64,000 bases of DNA from NCBI GenBank assembly GCA_029975475.1, contig JARKPB010000015.1, forward strand, positions 44,989-108,988. Direction: 5' to 3'. Made by a program: the position numbers and the translations under genes. The number at the start of each line of letters is the position of its first letter. Positions within the stretch are counted from its first letter, which is position 1. This DNA comes from Anaerolineaceae bacterium. GTDB lineage: Bacteria > Chloroflexota > Anaerolineae > Anaerolineales > Anaerolineaceae. Under the pieces are notes generated by a model. That model was not told where the DNA came from. It saw nothing but the letters and a program-made list of their open reading frames with translations, and made no database searches. Below are positions 1 through 7,736 of this stretch, piece by piece.

Positions 1-834
1 GGCATCGTCGAAATCCACATCAATCACCGTTTGCAGCGCGATAAACCCCTGGAAGAGCGCCTGAAACAGCAGTTTCAATTAAAAGATGTCCGCATCCTGC
101 GCACTCCCGGCACGACCTATGCTCAGATGCTTCACCGCCTTGGGGCGCTGGGCGCTTCATTTTTGGAAGAAAAATTAAGTGATGACACTGTTCTGGGTGT
201 CTCCTGGGGCACAGCCCTTTACGAAGTCGCTCTGGCGCTGCATGAACAGCGTTACCCCAACCTGAAAGTGGTGCAGCTGCTCGGCACAATCGGCACCATC
301 GAACCGCACCTTGACGGTCCTGGCATTGTGCGCAGCTTCGCTCGTTCGCTTGGCGCCCAGTATTTCACCCTGCCCGCCCCCTGGCTGCTCGATAACCGCA
401 TGGTTCGCGATGCGCTCTACTCTGACAGTCACATGCGTCAGGTCCTCGACCTGACCGATATGCTCGACCTTGCCTACGTTGGGATCGGCACGATCGTGCC
501 GCAGTATTCCAGCCTGGTGCAGGCTGGTTTTATCACCCCCGATGATGCCGTTCGCCTTCAGGAGACCTTCATCGTCGGCGATGTGTGCGGCCAGCTGATT
601 GACATCCAGGGGAATTTGCGCGAAAACCCGATCCCCGGGTATGTTTTTGGAATTAAAGCTGAAAATCTGCGCAAGGTCCCGCTGGTCGTCGGCGTGGCTG
701 GCGGCCGGCTGAAGGCTCCGGCGATATTAGGCGCGCTGAATTCGCGGTTGGTCAATGTGCTCATCACCGATGAAGAAGCTGCCAACCATCTCTTGCTGCT
801 CAACGAAGCGGTCGAGACCGCTCCGCGGGTCTAG
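1..834 (+). CDS. SorC/DeoR-type sugar-binding transcriptional regulator, 5' truncated
   Basis: The reading frame is open from base 1, so the gene begins upstream of the window and its N-terminal helix-turn-helix is not visible. What remains is about 277 residues of the sugar-phosphate-binding effector domain of the SorC family, recognised by the VSWGTALYEVA segment, the GDVCGQ(L)IDIQGN segment and the VGVAGG segment near the C-terminus. Family members repress or activate sugar-catabolic operons in response to a phosphorylated sugar. The stop lies 61 bp before the dehydrogenase E1 alpha gene on the same strand, so it may regulate or be cotranscribed with that operon; this is inference. The TTG at 31 is not the real start because homology-like sequence continues upstream of it. 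Confidence 0.85.
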   Translation, partial: GIVEIHINHRLQRDKPLEERLKQQFQLKDVRILRTPGTTYAQMLHRLGALGASFLEEKLSDDTVLGVSWGTALYEVALALHEQRYPNLKVVQLLGTIGTIEPHLDGPGIVRSFARSLGAQYFTLPAPWLLDNRMVRDALYSDSHMRQVLDLTDMLDLAYVGIGTIVPQYSSLVQAGFITPDDAVRLQETFIVGDVCGQLIDIQGNLRENPIPGYVFGIKAENLRKVPLVVGVAGGRLKAPAILGALNSRLVNVLITDEEAANHLLLLNEAVETAPRV

Positions 835-847
835 GAAACATTGTTTC
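835..847. promoter_or_regulatory. 13-bp palindrome upstream of the E1 alpha gene
   Basis: GAAACA-T-TGTTTC is a perfect 6-1-6 inverted repeat lying immediately after the regulator stop codon and about 50 bp before the E1 alpha start. Its position suits an operator, perhaps for the regulator encoded next to it, but a palindrome this short can occur by chance. Confidence 0.3.
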
Positions 848-895
848 ATTAACACTCACCACTCAAGCGGTGATAAATCAATAAAGGCAAACCAT

Positions 896-1915
896 ATGAT
901 CCATCCATCTCAAGAATATGCGCTTGACCCGAAACGGGCAAAGCAGGTTCTCAAGGAGCTCGGCCCAGAGACCGGCCGCAAGTTCCTCGAGACCATGTAT
1001 ACCATTCGCGCCTTTGAAGAAAAGGCGGAAGAACTTTACGGTCTCGGTAAAGTCCACGGCACCATGCACCTGTCCATCGGCCAGGAAGCCAGTGCGGTCG
1101 GCACCTCCAATGCGGTTCGCAAGGGATACGACTACCTGCTGAACCACCACCGCGGTCACGGCCACTGTATCGCCTGGGGTTCTGACATCGACCGCATGAT
1201 GGCAGAATTTATGGGCAAAGAAACCGGTTTTTGCCGCGGGCGCGGCGGTTCAATGCACATCGCCGATATAGAGAACAACAATCTCGGCGCTCAGGGGATT
1301 GTTGCCGGAAGCCTGCCGATTTCCGTCGGGGTTGGCCTCTCCATCAAACTGCGCCAGACTGATCAAATCTGCCTGGTGATCTTCGGGGACGGCGGCAGCA
1401 ATGAAGGCGCTTTCCATGAGTCATTAAATATGGCCTCCATCTGGAAGCTGCCGGTGCTCTTCCTCTGCGAAAACAATCAATACGGCATGTCCATGTCAGT
1501 CAAGCGCTCCATGAATATTGAAAACATCGCCGACCGCGGCGCTTCCTACGGGATCCCTTCACGGATTTATGACGGCAATGATGTCCTTGCCGTGTATGAT
1601 GCGGTCAAGTGGGCGGCTGATACCATTCGCTCCGGCAAAGGCCCGGTCCTGCTGGAAGCCAAGACCTACCGCTGGCGCGGTCATTCCAAGAGCGACCGCC
1701 AGCTCTACCGCACGCGCGAGGAATTAAAAGAATGGCAGGCGCTGGACCCTATTCCGCGTTTCGCTGCCCGCCTGGTCGAAGCCGGCTACCTCAAAGATTC
1801 GGATGTTGAAACCATCCGCGCCGGCGCCTATCAAACCATTGAAAATGCGGTTGCCTATGCTGAAGCCAGCCCTGAACCCGATGTTGCCACTCTGATGGAA
1901 GGTATCTATGCTTGA
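896..1915 (+). CDS. Thiamine-diphosphate dehydrogenase E1 alpha subunit (pyruvate/acetoin type)
   Basis: A 339-residue E1 alpha subunit that, with the beta subunit, decarboxylates a 2-oxo acid (or acetoin) on thiamine diphosphate and passes the acyl group to the lipoyl arm of E2. The ThDP-binding motif runs from GDGGSNEG to ENNQYG (about residues 166-200). The [11 protein letters not shown] and [10 protein letters not shown] segments are more like acetoin dehydrogenase AcoA than branched-chain E1 alpha. ATG at 896 follows an AAAGG ribosome-binding site; the longer open frame upstream is not family-like. The last 8 bp overlap the E1 beta gene. The true substrate cannot be told from sequence alone. 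Confidence 0.93.
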   Translation: MIHPSQEYALDPKRAKQVLKELGPETGRKFLETMYTIRAFEEKAEELYGLGKVHGTMHLSIGQEASAVGTSNAVRKGYDYLLNHHRGHGHCIAWGSDIDRMMAEFMGKETGFCRGRGGSMHIADIENNNLGAQGIVAGSLPISVGVGLSIKLRQTDQICLVIFGDGGSNEGAFHESLNMASIWKLPVLFLCENNQYGMSMSVKRSMNIENIADRGASYGIPSRIYDGNDVLAVYDAVKWAADTIRSGKGPVLLEAKTYRWRGHSKSDRQLYRTREELKEWQALDPIPRFAARLVEAGYLKDSDVETIRAGAYQTIENAVAYAEASPEPDVATLMEGIYA

Positions 1916-2933
1916 GAAATTTCCCGTCAACCCCCCGGCCCCCGAAGGCCGCGTGATTACCTGTGTCGAAGCGCTGCGTGAAGGTCTGCGCCAGCTCATG
2001 GAGCAGGATCCCTCTATCTTCCTCATCGGTGAGGATATCGGCGTCTACGGCGGCGCTTTTGGCGTCACCGCTGGTTTGGTGGATCAATTTGGCGAAGAGC
2101 GCGTCCGCGACACACCCATATCCGAGGCTGCTCTCACCGGGGCTTGCGTTGGTTCGGCGCTGACCGGCATGCACCCCATTGGCGAAATGCAGTTCTCAGA
2201 CTTTGTCGTCCTGGCGATGGAGCAGCTGGTGATGCAGGCTGCCAAAATTCGATTTATGTTCGGCGGCAAAGCCAGCGTGCCCATGGTCATGCGCCTGGCG
2301 GCCGGTTCCGGCACCGGCGCGGCTGCCCAGCACTCCGAGAATCTGGAAAACTGGTTCGTCCACGTCCCCGGTCTCAAAGTGGTCATGCCCTCCAACGCCT
2401 ACGAAGCCAAGGGCTTGCTGGTCTCGGCGGTCTATGACGGCAACCCGGTGATGTTCTTTGAAAACAAACTGATGTATAAGACCTCCTGCGCGGTGCCCGA
2501 GGAGCTCTACTCCATCCCGCTTGGCAAAGCCAACGTCGCGCGGGCCGGCAAAGACCTGACCATCGTCGCCACCTCCATCATGGTGCAGCGTTCGCTGGAA
2601 GCCGCCAGACAGCTCGCCGCCGAAGGTATTGAACTGGAAGTGGTGGACCCGCGCACGCTCAACCCGCTGGATGACGAGACCCTGGTCAACTCGGTGATCA
2701 AGACCGGCAAATTGCTCATTGTCCATGAAGCCGTCCAGACCGGCGGCTTTGGCGGTGAAGTCGCTGCCCGCATCGCTGCCAGCCCGGCCTTCGGTTATCT
2801 CGAGGCTCCCATCCGCCGCCTGGGCGGCAAAGATATGCCCATTCCTTATAACCGCAATTTGGAAAAGCATGCTGTTCCGCAGGTCGAGGATATTGTTGAG
2901 GAGGCGCGCAAACTGGTGCGCGGCGCATACTGA
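1908..2933 (+). CDS. Thiamine-diphosphate dehydrogenase E1 beta subunit
   Basis: A 341-residue transketolase-like beta subunit that pairs with the upstream E1 alpha. Family features are [17 protein letters not shown] near residue 40, the DTPISEAA and GEMQFSDF segments, and the C-terminal transketolase domain containing [11 protein letters not shown] and [12 protein letters not shown]. Length is normal for the family. Its start overlaps the E1 alpha end by 8 bp and its stop shares one base with the E2 start (TGATG), so translation of the three genes is probably coupled. Confidence 0.95.
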   Translation: MLEKFPVNPPAPEGRVITCVEALREGLRQLMEQDPSIFLIGEDIGVYGGAFGVTAGLVDQFGEERVRDTPISEAALTGACVGSALTGMHPIGEMQFSDFVVLAMEQLVMQAAKIRFMFGGKASVPMVMRLAAGSGTGAAAQHSENLENWFVHVPGLKVVMPSNAYEAKGLLVSAVYDGNPVMFFENKLMYKTSCAVPEELYSIPLGKANVARAGKDLTIVATSIMVQRSLEAARQLAAEGIELEVVDPRTLNPLDDETLVNSVIKTGKLLIVHEAVQTGGFGGEVAARIAASPAFGYLEAPIRRLGGKDMPIPYNRNLEKHAVPQVEDIVEEARKLVRGAY

Positions 2934-4267
2934 TGCCAAAAGCAGTGATCCTACCCAAGTTTGGTTTTAATCAAGAAACAGCGGAGATCGTTCGCTGGCT
3001 GGTCAAAGAGGGCCAGACGGTTGACCAGGGCGATCCGCTTTGCGAAGTGACCACCGACAAGATCAACATGGAAGTGGAAGCCACCGCTTCGGGTGTGGTC
3101 GCCGGGCTGCAGTTCCCCGAAGGTGCCACCGTGCCGGTCACCACGGTGATCTGCTACATCCTCGCCCCCGGTGAGACCCCCGCGGCCATCCCGGCGGCTG
3201 CCCCGGCCCCGGCGGCCTCTTCCCCCGCTCCCGCCCCGGCTCCGGCTGCTCCGCCGCCTTCCTCCGCCCCTGCCGCGGTTCCGGCCACTCCCCTGGCGCG
3301 CCGCGCCGCCGCGGTGGAAGGCGTGGATCTCAGCTCCCTGGCTGGCTCCGGTCCCGGCGGGCGCATCACCAAACAGGATGTCCTCGCTGCTCAGTCCCCG
3401 GCTTTACCCGGTAAAGTCAACGCCACCCCGGCCGCGCGCCGCCTGGCAGCGGAAAGCGGGATTGATCTGACCACGGTGCGCGGCTCCGGCCCTGGTGGGC
3501 GCATCCAGTCCGCTGATTTGCCCGCTCCCCGCCCGGCGGTCTCCGCCGCGGTTTCTGTGCCTGTCCCGGCGGGTGCGGCCCAGGCTATCCCCCTGGCCGG
3601 TGTGCGCAAGATCATCGCCGAGCGCATGCAGCAGTCCGTCCAGCAAATTCCGCACTTCCTGATCTATATGGATGTGGATATGACCCGTGCCGAAGCGCTG
3701 CGCCAGTCGCTCAACCCGCGCTACCCCGAGCCGCGCGCAAAGGTTTCGGTTACCGCGCTGATTGTCAAGGCTATCGCCGGCGCTCTGCGCCAGTTCCCGC
3801 TGCTCAACAGCCATTTTGTCAACGACACCATCTACCAGTTTAACGCGGTCAATGTAGGCGTGGCTGTCGCCCTGGAAGGCGGGCTGATTGTCCCGGTGAT
3901 TAAAGACGCCGACCAGAAGAGCATCTTCCAGATCGGCGACGACCTGGCCGAGGTGAGCGCGCGCGCCCGCCAGAACCGCCTGACCCCCGCGGATATCGAG
4001 GGCGGCACCTTTACCCTTTCCAACCTGGGCATGTACGGCGTGGATTACTTCACCGCCATCATCAACCCGCCCCAGGTCGGCATTCTCGCCGCCGGGCGCA
4101 TCACGCGCCGCTTCGTGCCGGATGAAAACGATCAGCCCGTGGCGCGTTCGATCCTCACCATTTCGCTTTCAGCCGACCACCGGGTGATCGACGGCGCCGC
4201 CGGGGCACAGTTCCTGGCTGCCGTGCGCACCGCGCTGGAAAACCCGAACGTATTACTGGAAGCTTAA
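2933..4267 (+). CDS. Dihydrolipoamide acyltransferase E2 with two peripheral subunit-binding domains
   Basis: A 444-residue E2 core subunit. The lipoyl domain spans about residues 1-78 with the lipoylated lysine at K43 (TTDKINM). A proline/alanine-rich linker covers about 82-117. Two successive E3/E1-binding domains follow, at about 118-153 (TPLARRAA...GSGPGGRITKQDV) and 164-197 (TPAARRLA...GSGPGGRIQSADL). The trimer-forming catalytic domain begins near 218 and ends with DHRVIDG (H416, D420). Most E2 proteins carry only one binding domain, so the duplication is unusual. The gene is translationally coupled to E1 beta. E3 is not in this operon but lies at 7.7 kb. Confidence 0.95.
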   Translation: MPKAVILPKFGFNQETAEIVRWLVKEGQTVDQGDPLCEVTTDKINMEVEATASGVVAGLQFPEGATVPVTTVICYILAPGETPAAIPAAAPAPAASSPAPAPAPAAPPPSSAPAAVPATPLARRAAAVEGVDLSSLAGSGPGGRITKQDVLAAQSPALPGKVNATPAARRLAAESGIDLTTVRGSGPGGRIQSADLPAPRPAVSAAVSVPVPAGAAQAIPLAGVRKIIAERMQQSVQQIPHFLIYMDVDMTRAEALRQSLNPRYPEPRAKVSVTALIVKAIAGALRQFPLLNSHFVNDTIYQFNAVNVGVAVALEGGLIVPVIKDADQKSIFQIGDDLAEVSARARQNRLTPADIEGGTFTLSNLGMYGVDYFTAIINPPQVGILAAGRITRRFVPDENDQPVARSILTISLSADHRVIDGAAGAQFLAAVRTALENPNVLLEA

Positions 4268-4289
4268 CGGTCGTCTCACTTTCCCGATC

Positions 4290-4333
4290 GCAGGGGCACA
4301 TCAACGCTGCAGCGCGGCCGCCCCTGCGCTTTT
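4290..4333 (+). terminator. Possible intrinsic terminator after the first dehydrogenase operon
   Basis: GCAGGGGC (4290-4297) pairs with GCCCCTGC (4320-4327), followed by GCTTTTATT. The 22-nt loop contains a smaller GCTGCAGC palindrome. It sits between E2 and the HAD gene. The long loop and short T tract make it a moderate call. Confidence 0.45.
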
Positions 4334-4349
4334 ATTGAACTGTCTAAGT

Positions 4350-5021
4350 ATGACCGACTGGTTGCGAGCTGTAATTTTTGATATGGATAACACCCTGGCG
4401 GATACCACCCGGGTGTACGAGCAGGCGCTGGTTGACCTGGCGCGGCAGCATCTGGCCGCCCCGCCCACCGCCCGCGAACTGCTGCGCCATTTTGGCACCC
4501 CCACTCCGCGCATCCTGGCCCACTTCGCCCCGCCGGAGCAGGTGGCGGTGATGATGGCCGACTGGCCCAATCACATCCTGCGCTACCGCGAGCAGATCTG
4601 CCTCTTTCCCGGTGTGCGGGGCCTGCTGGAGGAGTTTCGCGCCGCCGGGCTGCGCCTGGGGGTGGTGACCTCGCAGGTCAACGCTGAATTTGACATCGTG
4701 CGCGCCGAGGTGGGTCTGGATGACCTCATCGAGGTGTGGATTAACTCCGAAATGGTCGCCCGCCCCAAGCCCAATCCCGACCCCGTCCTGGCGGCCGTTC
4801 GCCGCCTGGGCATCCTCCCGCTGCAGGGTGTGATGGTCGGCGATTCGTTCAACGACCTCGAAGCCGGCCAGCGCGCCGGCCTGCGCATCGGCGCGGCGCT
4901 GTGGGGCGCGCTTAACCCCCAGCGGCTGCTGGCTTACCGCCCCCATTTTATCTTCCGCCAGGTGGAAGAAATGCGCGTCCTGCTGGATCAGACCGCGCTG
5001 CGCCCCGCCTTTGTTGGCTAA
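4350..5021 (+). CDS. HAD-superfamily hydrolase (phosphoglycolate phosphatase-like)
   Basis: A 223-residue cytosolic phosphatase of the HAD subfamily I type. Motif I is FDMDNTLAD (nucleophile Asp in DxDxT), motif II is VVTSQ, motif III is the lysine in RPKPNPDP, and motif IV is VGDSFNDLEAG. A cap domain lies between motifs I and II. Substrate is unknown; the class includes phosphoglycolate phosphatases and nucleotidases. ATG at 4350 places motif I at the usual N-terminal distance. A frame extension to TTG at 4335 is possible but has no better ribosome-binding site. Confidence 0.9.
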   Translation: MTDWLRAVIFDMDNTLADTTRVYEQALVDLARQHLAAPPTARELLRHFGTPTPRILAHFAPPEQVAVMMADWPNHILRYREQICLFPGVRGLLEEFRAAGLRLGVVTSQVNAEFDIVRAEVGLDDLIEVWINSEMVARPKPNPDPVLAAVRRLGILPLQGVMVGDSFNDLEAGQRAGLRIGAALWGALNPQRLLAYRPHFIFRQVEEMRVLLDQTALRPAFVG

Positions 5022-5047
5022 TTTAACTCAATTTTTTGGAGAACCTC

Positions 5048-5341
5048 ATGGCTACCCTTCAAACCAACCTTGATCTGCCCGGCAAATCCGGCGCTGAAGC
5101 CTACCAGGCGGCAGTCCGCGCGCTGCCCAAAGCCGGTTTCCCGATTTGGAAGCTGCGCGAGATCGCTTACCTGGTGATGGCGAAAAAAGTCGTTGAGCAG
5201 GGAGAAATTGACTGCAACTTGATGATTCGCCCCGGCATGGGCGCCGGGCTGACCCTGGCCTGCGACGGACTGAGCGCGGAAGAACTGGCCCCCTACAGTG
5301 AAGCAGTCTTTACCGCCCTGCGCGCCGAACTGGGGCTGTAA
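5048..5341 (+). CDS. Small conserved-looking protein of unknown function
   Basis: A 97-residue soluble protein, not recognised. It starts at ATG 5048 behind a TTGGAG ribosome-binding site, 26 bp after the HAD gene, so the two may be cotranscribed. There is no signal peptide or membrane segment. It carries two cysteines (CNL and ACDG) and a predicted helix-rich composition. Codon use matches its neighbours, which supports a real gene. Its stop codon directly adjoins the RHS remnant on the other strand. Confidence 0.7.
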   Translation: MATLQTNLDLPGKSGAEAYQAAVRALPKAGFPIWKLREIAYLVMAKKVVEQGEIDCNLMIRPGMGAGLTLACDGLSAEELAPYSEAVFTALRAELGL

Positions 5342-5535
5342 GCGGGGCCGTCCGCGTTCAGGCTCAGCGCCGCGGAGCCGAGGGGGTCATCCAGCAGCCA
5401 GTTCAGTCCCTCCTGCCCGCCGTTGACCGTGCGCGCGGCGATGATCTGCCCGGCCGCGCTGCAGCGTGTGCTCACCTGCTGGCTGCTGCCGTCCACCAGC
5501 AGTTGGCAGCGCGGCGGCAGTATTCTTCTCATCAC
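5342..5535 (-). pseudogene. RHS-repeat protein remnant, copy 1
   Basis: On the minus strand this stretch encodes QLLVDGSSQQVS, then GLNWLLDDPLGSAALSLNADG, the decayed equivalent of the (L)LxDxLGSxxLxxxxxG core repeat of RHS/YD-repeat proteins. There is no N-terminal part and no continuing frame, and it ends abruptly at the stop of the small gene at 5048. About 150 bases match the plus-strand remnant near 25.47-25.62 kb in inverted orientation, with some 12-14 mismatches by eye. This is debris from a duplicated RHS gene end, not a working gene. Confidence 0.7.
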
Positions 5536-5596
5536 TGTTCCCCATGCTCATCAGGGGCAAAGAGAAAGAAACAGCCGGTCATTGGAACGCGAAATC

Positions 5597-5624
5597 TTGA
5601 CAATTAGAAAATAAATTCTATAAT
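5597..5624 (+). promoter_or_regulatory. Consensus promoter with internal operator, before the glycosidase gene
   Basis: TTGACA (5597-5602) and TATAAT (5619-5624) are separated by 16 bp, both perfect matches to the primary sigma consensus. An inverted repeat, TAGAA (5605-5609), 6 bp, TTCTA (5616-5620), fills the spacer and runs 2 bp into the -10. A repressor bound there would block polymerase. The start codon of the glycosidase is about 108 bp downstream, leaving a long leader. Confidence 0.75.
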
Positions 5625-5655
5625 TAACTTTGCCTCGCCGCACTTTACCATCTCC

Positions 5656-5687
5656 ATTCGTTTCGATTCGTTTTTTCAAAAACGAAT
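5656..5687. promoter_or_regulatory. ATTCG direct repeats and a 22-bp palindrome in the glycosidase leader
   Basis: ATTCG occurs at 5656-5660 and 5666-5670, exactly 10 bp apart. The second copy begins a perfect inverted repeat: ATTCGTTTTT (5666-5675), TC, AAAAACGAAT (5678-5687). The same block is conserved in the inverted copy near 25.14-25.18 kb. It may bind a regulator on DNA or form a hairpin in the leader RNA. The protein involved is unknown. Confidence 0.55.
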
Positions 5688-5732
5688 GGTGTAGAATCAT
5701 TGTATCCATTTCTTTGATTCAGCGAGGGCAGC

Positions 5733-7610
5733 ATGATCCACATCCACGGCAGCGATTTTAAAGACGAACTGGGCCGCACCCTCCTGCTGCGCGGGGTCAA
5801 CCTCTCCGGCAGCAGCAAAGTCCCCTTCAGCCCCAACGGCGCCAGCCACCTCAAGCAAACCTTCCTTAACCACCGCGAGCTGACCTTCACCGGCCGGCCC
5901 TTCCCCCTCCACGAAGCCGATGAGCACTTCCGCCGCCTCAAATCCTGGGGCATGCTCTTCCTGCGCTTCCTCATCACCTGGGAGGCCATCGAGCACGCCG
6001 GACCGGGCGAATATGACCAGGAGTACCTTGACTACCTGCGCGCCGTCATCCAAAAAGCCGGCCAGCACGGCATCCAGGTCTTCATTGACCCCCACCAGGA
6101 TGTGTGGAGCCGCTTCACCGGCGGCGACGGCGCCCCCGGCTGGACCCTCGAAGCCCTCGGCATGGATCTCTCCCGCCTGGCCGAGACCGGCGCCGCCATC
6201 GTCCACTGCCTGCACGGCGACCCCTTCCCGCGCATGATCTGGCCCTCCAACTACGACAAGTACGCCGCCGCCACTATGTTCAGCCTGTTCTTCGGCGGCA
6301 GCGACTTTGCCCCCGCCCGCAAGATCGAGGGCATCCCCGTCCAGGAGTACCTGCAAAGCCATTACATTAACGCGGTCAAGCAGGCCGCCGCGCGCCTGGC
6401 CGACCTGCCCAACGTGATCGGATACGACACGCTCAACGAGCCCAGCAACGGCTGGATCGGGAAACGCGTTCTTGACCGCGCTGAAGGTCTCTTGTTTCAG
6501 GGAGAAGTCGCCAGCCCGCTCCAGGCCATGGCTCTCGCTGACGGCATCCCCCAGCGCCTGCCCGTCTGGGAACAGGGTCTGCCGCGCCGCCGCATCGTGG
6601 ACGAGCGTCTGGTCAACCCGCGCGGCCTGCGCCTGTGGCGCGACGGGGTCGAAGATGTCTGGCGCGAAGCTGGCGTCTGGCAGCCCGGCGCGGACGGTCA
6701 GCCCATCTTGCTGCGTCCCGCCCACTTTTACATCGTCGACGGCCGCGAGGTGGATTTCTGCCGCGACTACATGCGCCCCTTCATCAACCGCTTTGCTGCC
6801 GAGATCCGCTCGGTTCATCCCAACGCCCTGATCTTCATGGAAGTGCCGGTCGAGCTCGAACTCCCGCAGTGGGGCGAGCAGGACGCTGCCAAAATCGTCA
6901 ACGCCAGCCACTGGTACGACAACGTTACCCTTTTCATGAAGGATTTTTACGGCTGGTTATCCGCGGATGTGCGCACCGGGAAACTGGTGTTGGGCCCCTG
7001 GGCGGTGCGCGCCCTCTTCCGCCGCCAGATCGCCGCCATCAAAACCGAGTCCGAGACCCGTCTGGGCGGCGTTCCCACCTTGATCGGCGAATTTGGTATT
7101 CCCATGGATATGCACAACCGTTCCGGCTACAGGCGCGGCGATTTCAGCCGACAGGAGCGCGCCCTCGAAGCATCCTACCAGGCACTTGAAGCTAACCTGG
7201 TCAGCAGCACCCTGTGGAACTACACCGCCGACAACACCAACGAGCGCGGTGACATGTGGAACGGCGAAGACCTCAGCGTGTTCAGCCGCGACCAGCAGGC
7301 AGACCCGCAGGATATCAATTCCGGCGGACGCGCCCTGCGCGCGGCTGTGCGTCCCTATCCCATCGCTACCGCCGGCCGGCCGCTGAAGCTGCGCTTCTCC
7401 TACCGCGACAGCCGCTTCGAATACGAATTTGAACACGACCCCGCTGTGCAGGCCGAGACCGAGATCTACCTGCCCGCGCTGCATTACGGCGGCGGCTGCC
7501 AGGTCAGCGTCAGCGACGGCGAGTATGAGCTGCGTATCTCCGAACAGCGCCTCATCTACCGCCATTCCGACCGCCGCAGCACGCATAAAATCCGCGTGCG
7601 CCCGGTCTGA
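5733..7610 (+). CDS. Glycoside hydrolase family 5 protein (glycosylceramidase/steryl-glucosidase-like)
   Basis: A 625-residue retaining glycosidase. The TIM barrel covers about residues 1-490 with acid/base E236 in TLNEPSNG and nucleophile near E453 in LIGEFGIP. The RGVNLSGSSK start and the HQDVWSRF segment resemble the endoglycoceramidase and steryl-glucosidase branch of GH5. About 100 C-terminal residues form a beta-rich domain. There is no signal peptide, so it should act in the cytosol on imported glycosides or glycolipids. ATG at 5733 follows GAGGG. Transcription probably starts at the regulated promoter at 5597. The substrate is inferred only from subfamily resemblance. Confidence 0.85.
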   Translation: MIHIHGSDFKDELGRTLLLRGVNLSGSSKVPFSPNGASHLKQTFLNHRELTFTGRPFPLHEADEHFRRLKSWGMLFLRFLITWEAIEHAGPGEYDQEYLDYLRAVIQKAGQHGIQVFIDPHQDVWSRFTGGDGAPGWTLEALGMDLSRLAETGAAIVHCLHGDPFPRMIWPSNYDKYAAATMFSLFFGGSDFAPARKIEGIPVQEYLQSHYINAVKQAAARLADLPNVIGYDTLNEPSNGWIGKRVLDRAEGLLFQGEVASPLQAMALADGIPQRLPVWEQGLPRRRIVDERLVNPRGLRLWRDGVEDVWREAGVWQPGADGQPILLRPAHFYIVDGREVDFCRDYMRPFINRFAAEIRSVHPNALIFMEVPVELELPQWGEQDAAKIVNASHWYDNVTLFMKDFYGWLSADVRTGKLVLGPWAVRALFRRQIAAIKTESETRLGGVPTLIGEFGIPMDMHNRSGYRRGDFSRQERALEASYQALEANLVSSTLWNYTADNTNERGDMWNGEDLSVFSRDQQADPQDINSGGRALRAAVRPYPIATAGRPLKLRFSYRDSRFEYEFEHDPAVQAETEIYLPALHYGGGCQVSVSDGEYELRISEQRLIYRHSDRRSTHKIRVRPV

Positions 7611-7663
7611 GTGCAACTTTTTTGCCGCGGCGGCATCCAACCTTTTATACAAAGGTGTCAGTT

Positions 7664-7680
7664 CCGCCGTTATACGGCGG
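7664..7680. terminator. Short hairpin between the glycosidase and lpd
   Basis: CCGCCGT, TAT, ACGGCGG is a perfect 7-bp stem with a 3-nt loop, 54 bp after the glycosidase stop. No T tract follows, so it may be a weak terminator, an RNA-end stabiliser, or a protein site near the lpd promoter. Confidence 0.35.
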
Positions 7681-7736
7681 ATTGGTTTAGAATTGAGCCA
7701 ACCTGCATAAAACTTCGCGATACGGAGAGAATACGA

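Larger units (their letters stand above)
5596..5687 (+). repeat. Promoter cassette, inverted-duplicate copy 1
   Basis: This 92-bp stretch is repeated in opposite orientation at 25144-25237. Shared parts are CTTGACA, the TAGAA-N6-TTCTA operator, TATAAT, CTTTGCCTCGC (CTTGCCTCGC in the other copy), and a CCATTCGTTTCGATTCG block followed by a T-run and AAAAACGAAT. It lies just upstream of the family 5 glycosidase gene. Together with the adjoining RHS remnant it forms one arm of a roughly 350-bp inverted duplication. Confidence 0.8.

Noticed and set aside
3180..3290. Pro/Ala repeat run as a tandem repeat or misassembly
   Set aside because: It is the normal flexible linker between lipoyl and binding domains of E2; codons are varied.
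5697..6911. A 404-residue minus-strand open frame inside the glycosidase gene
   Set aside because: Compositional artefact of GC-rich third positions; it has no start signal or recognisable domain and the plus-strand GH5 motifs are intact.
7664..7680. The 7-bp hairpin before lpd as a confident terminator
   Set aside because: No T tract follows and the loop is only three bases, so it is listed with low confidence only.
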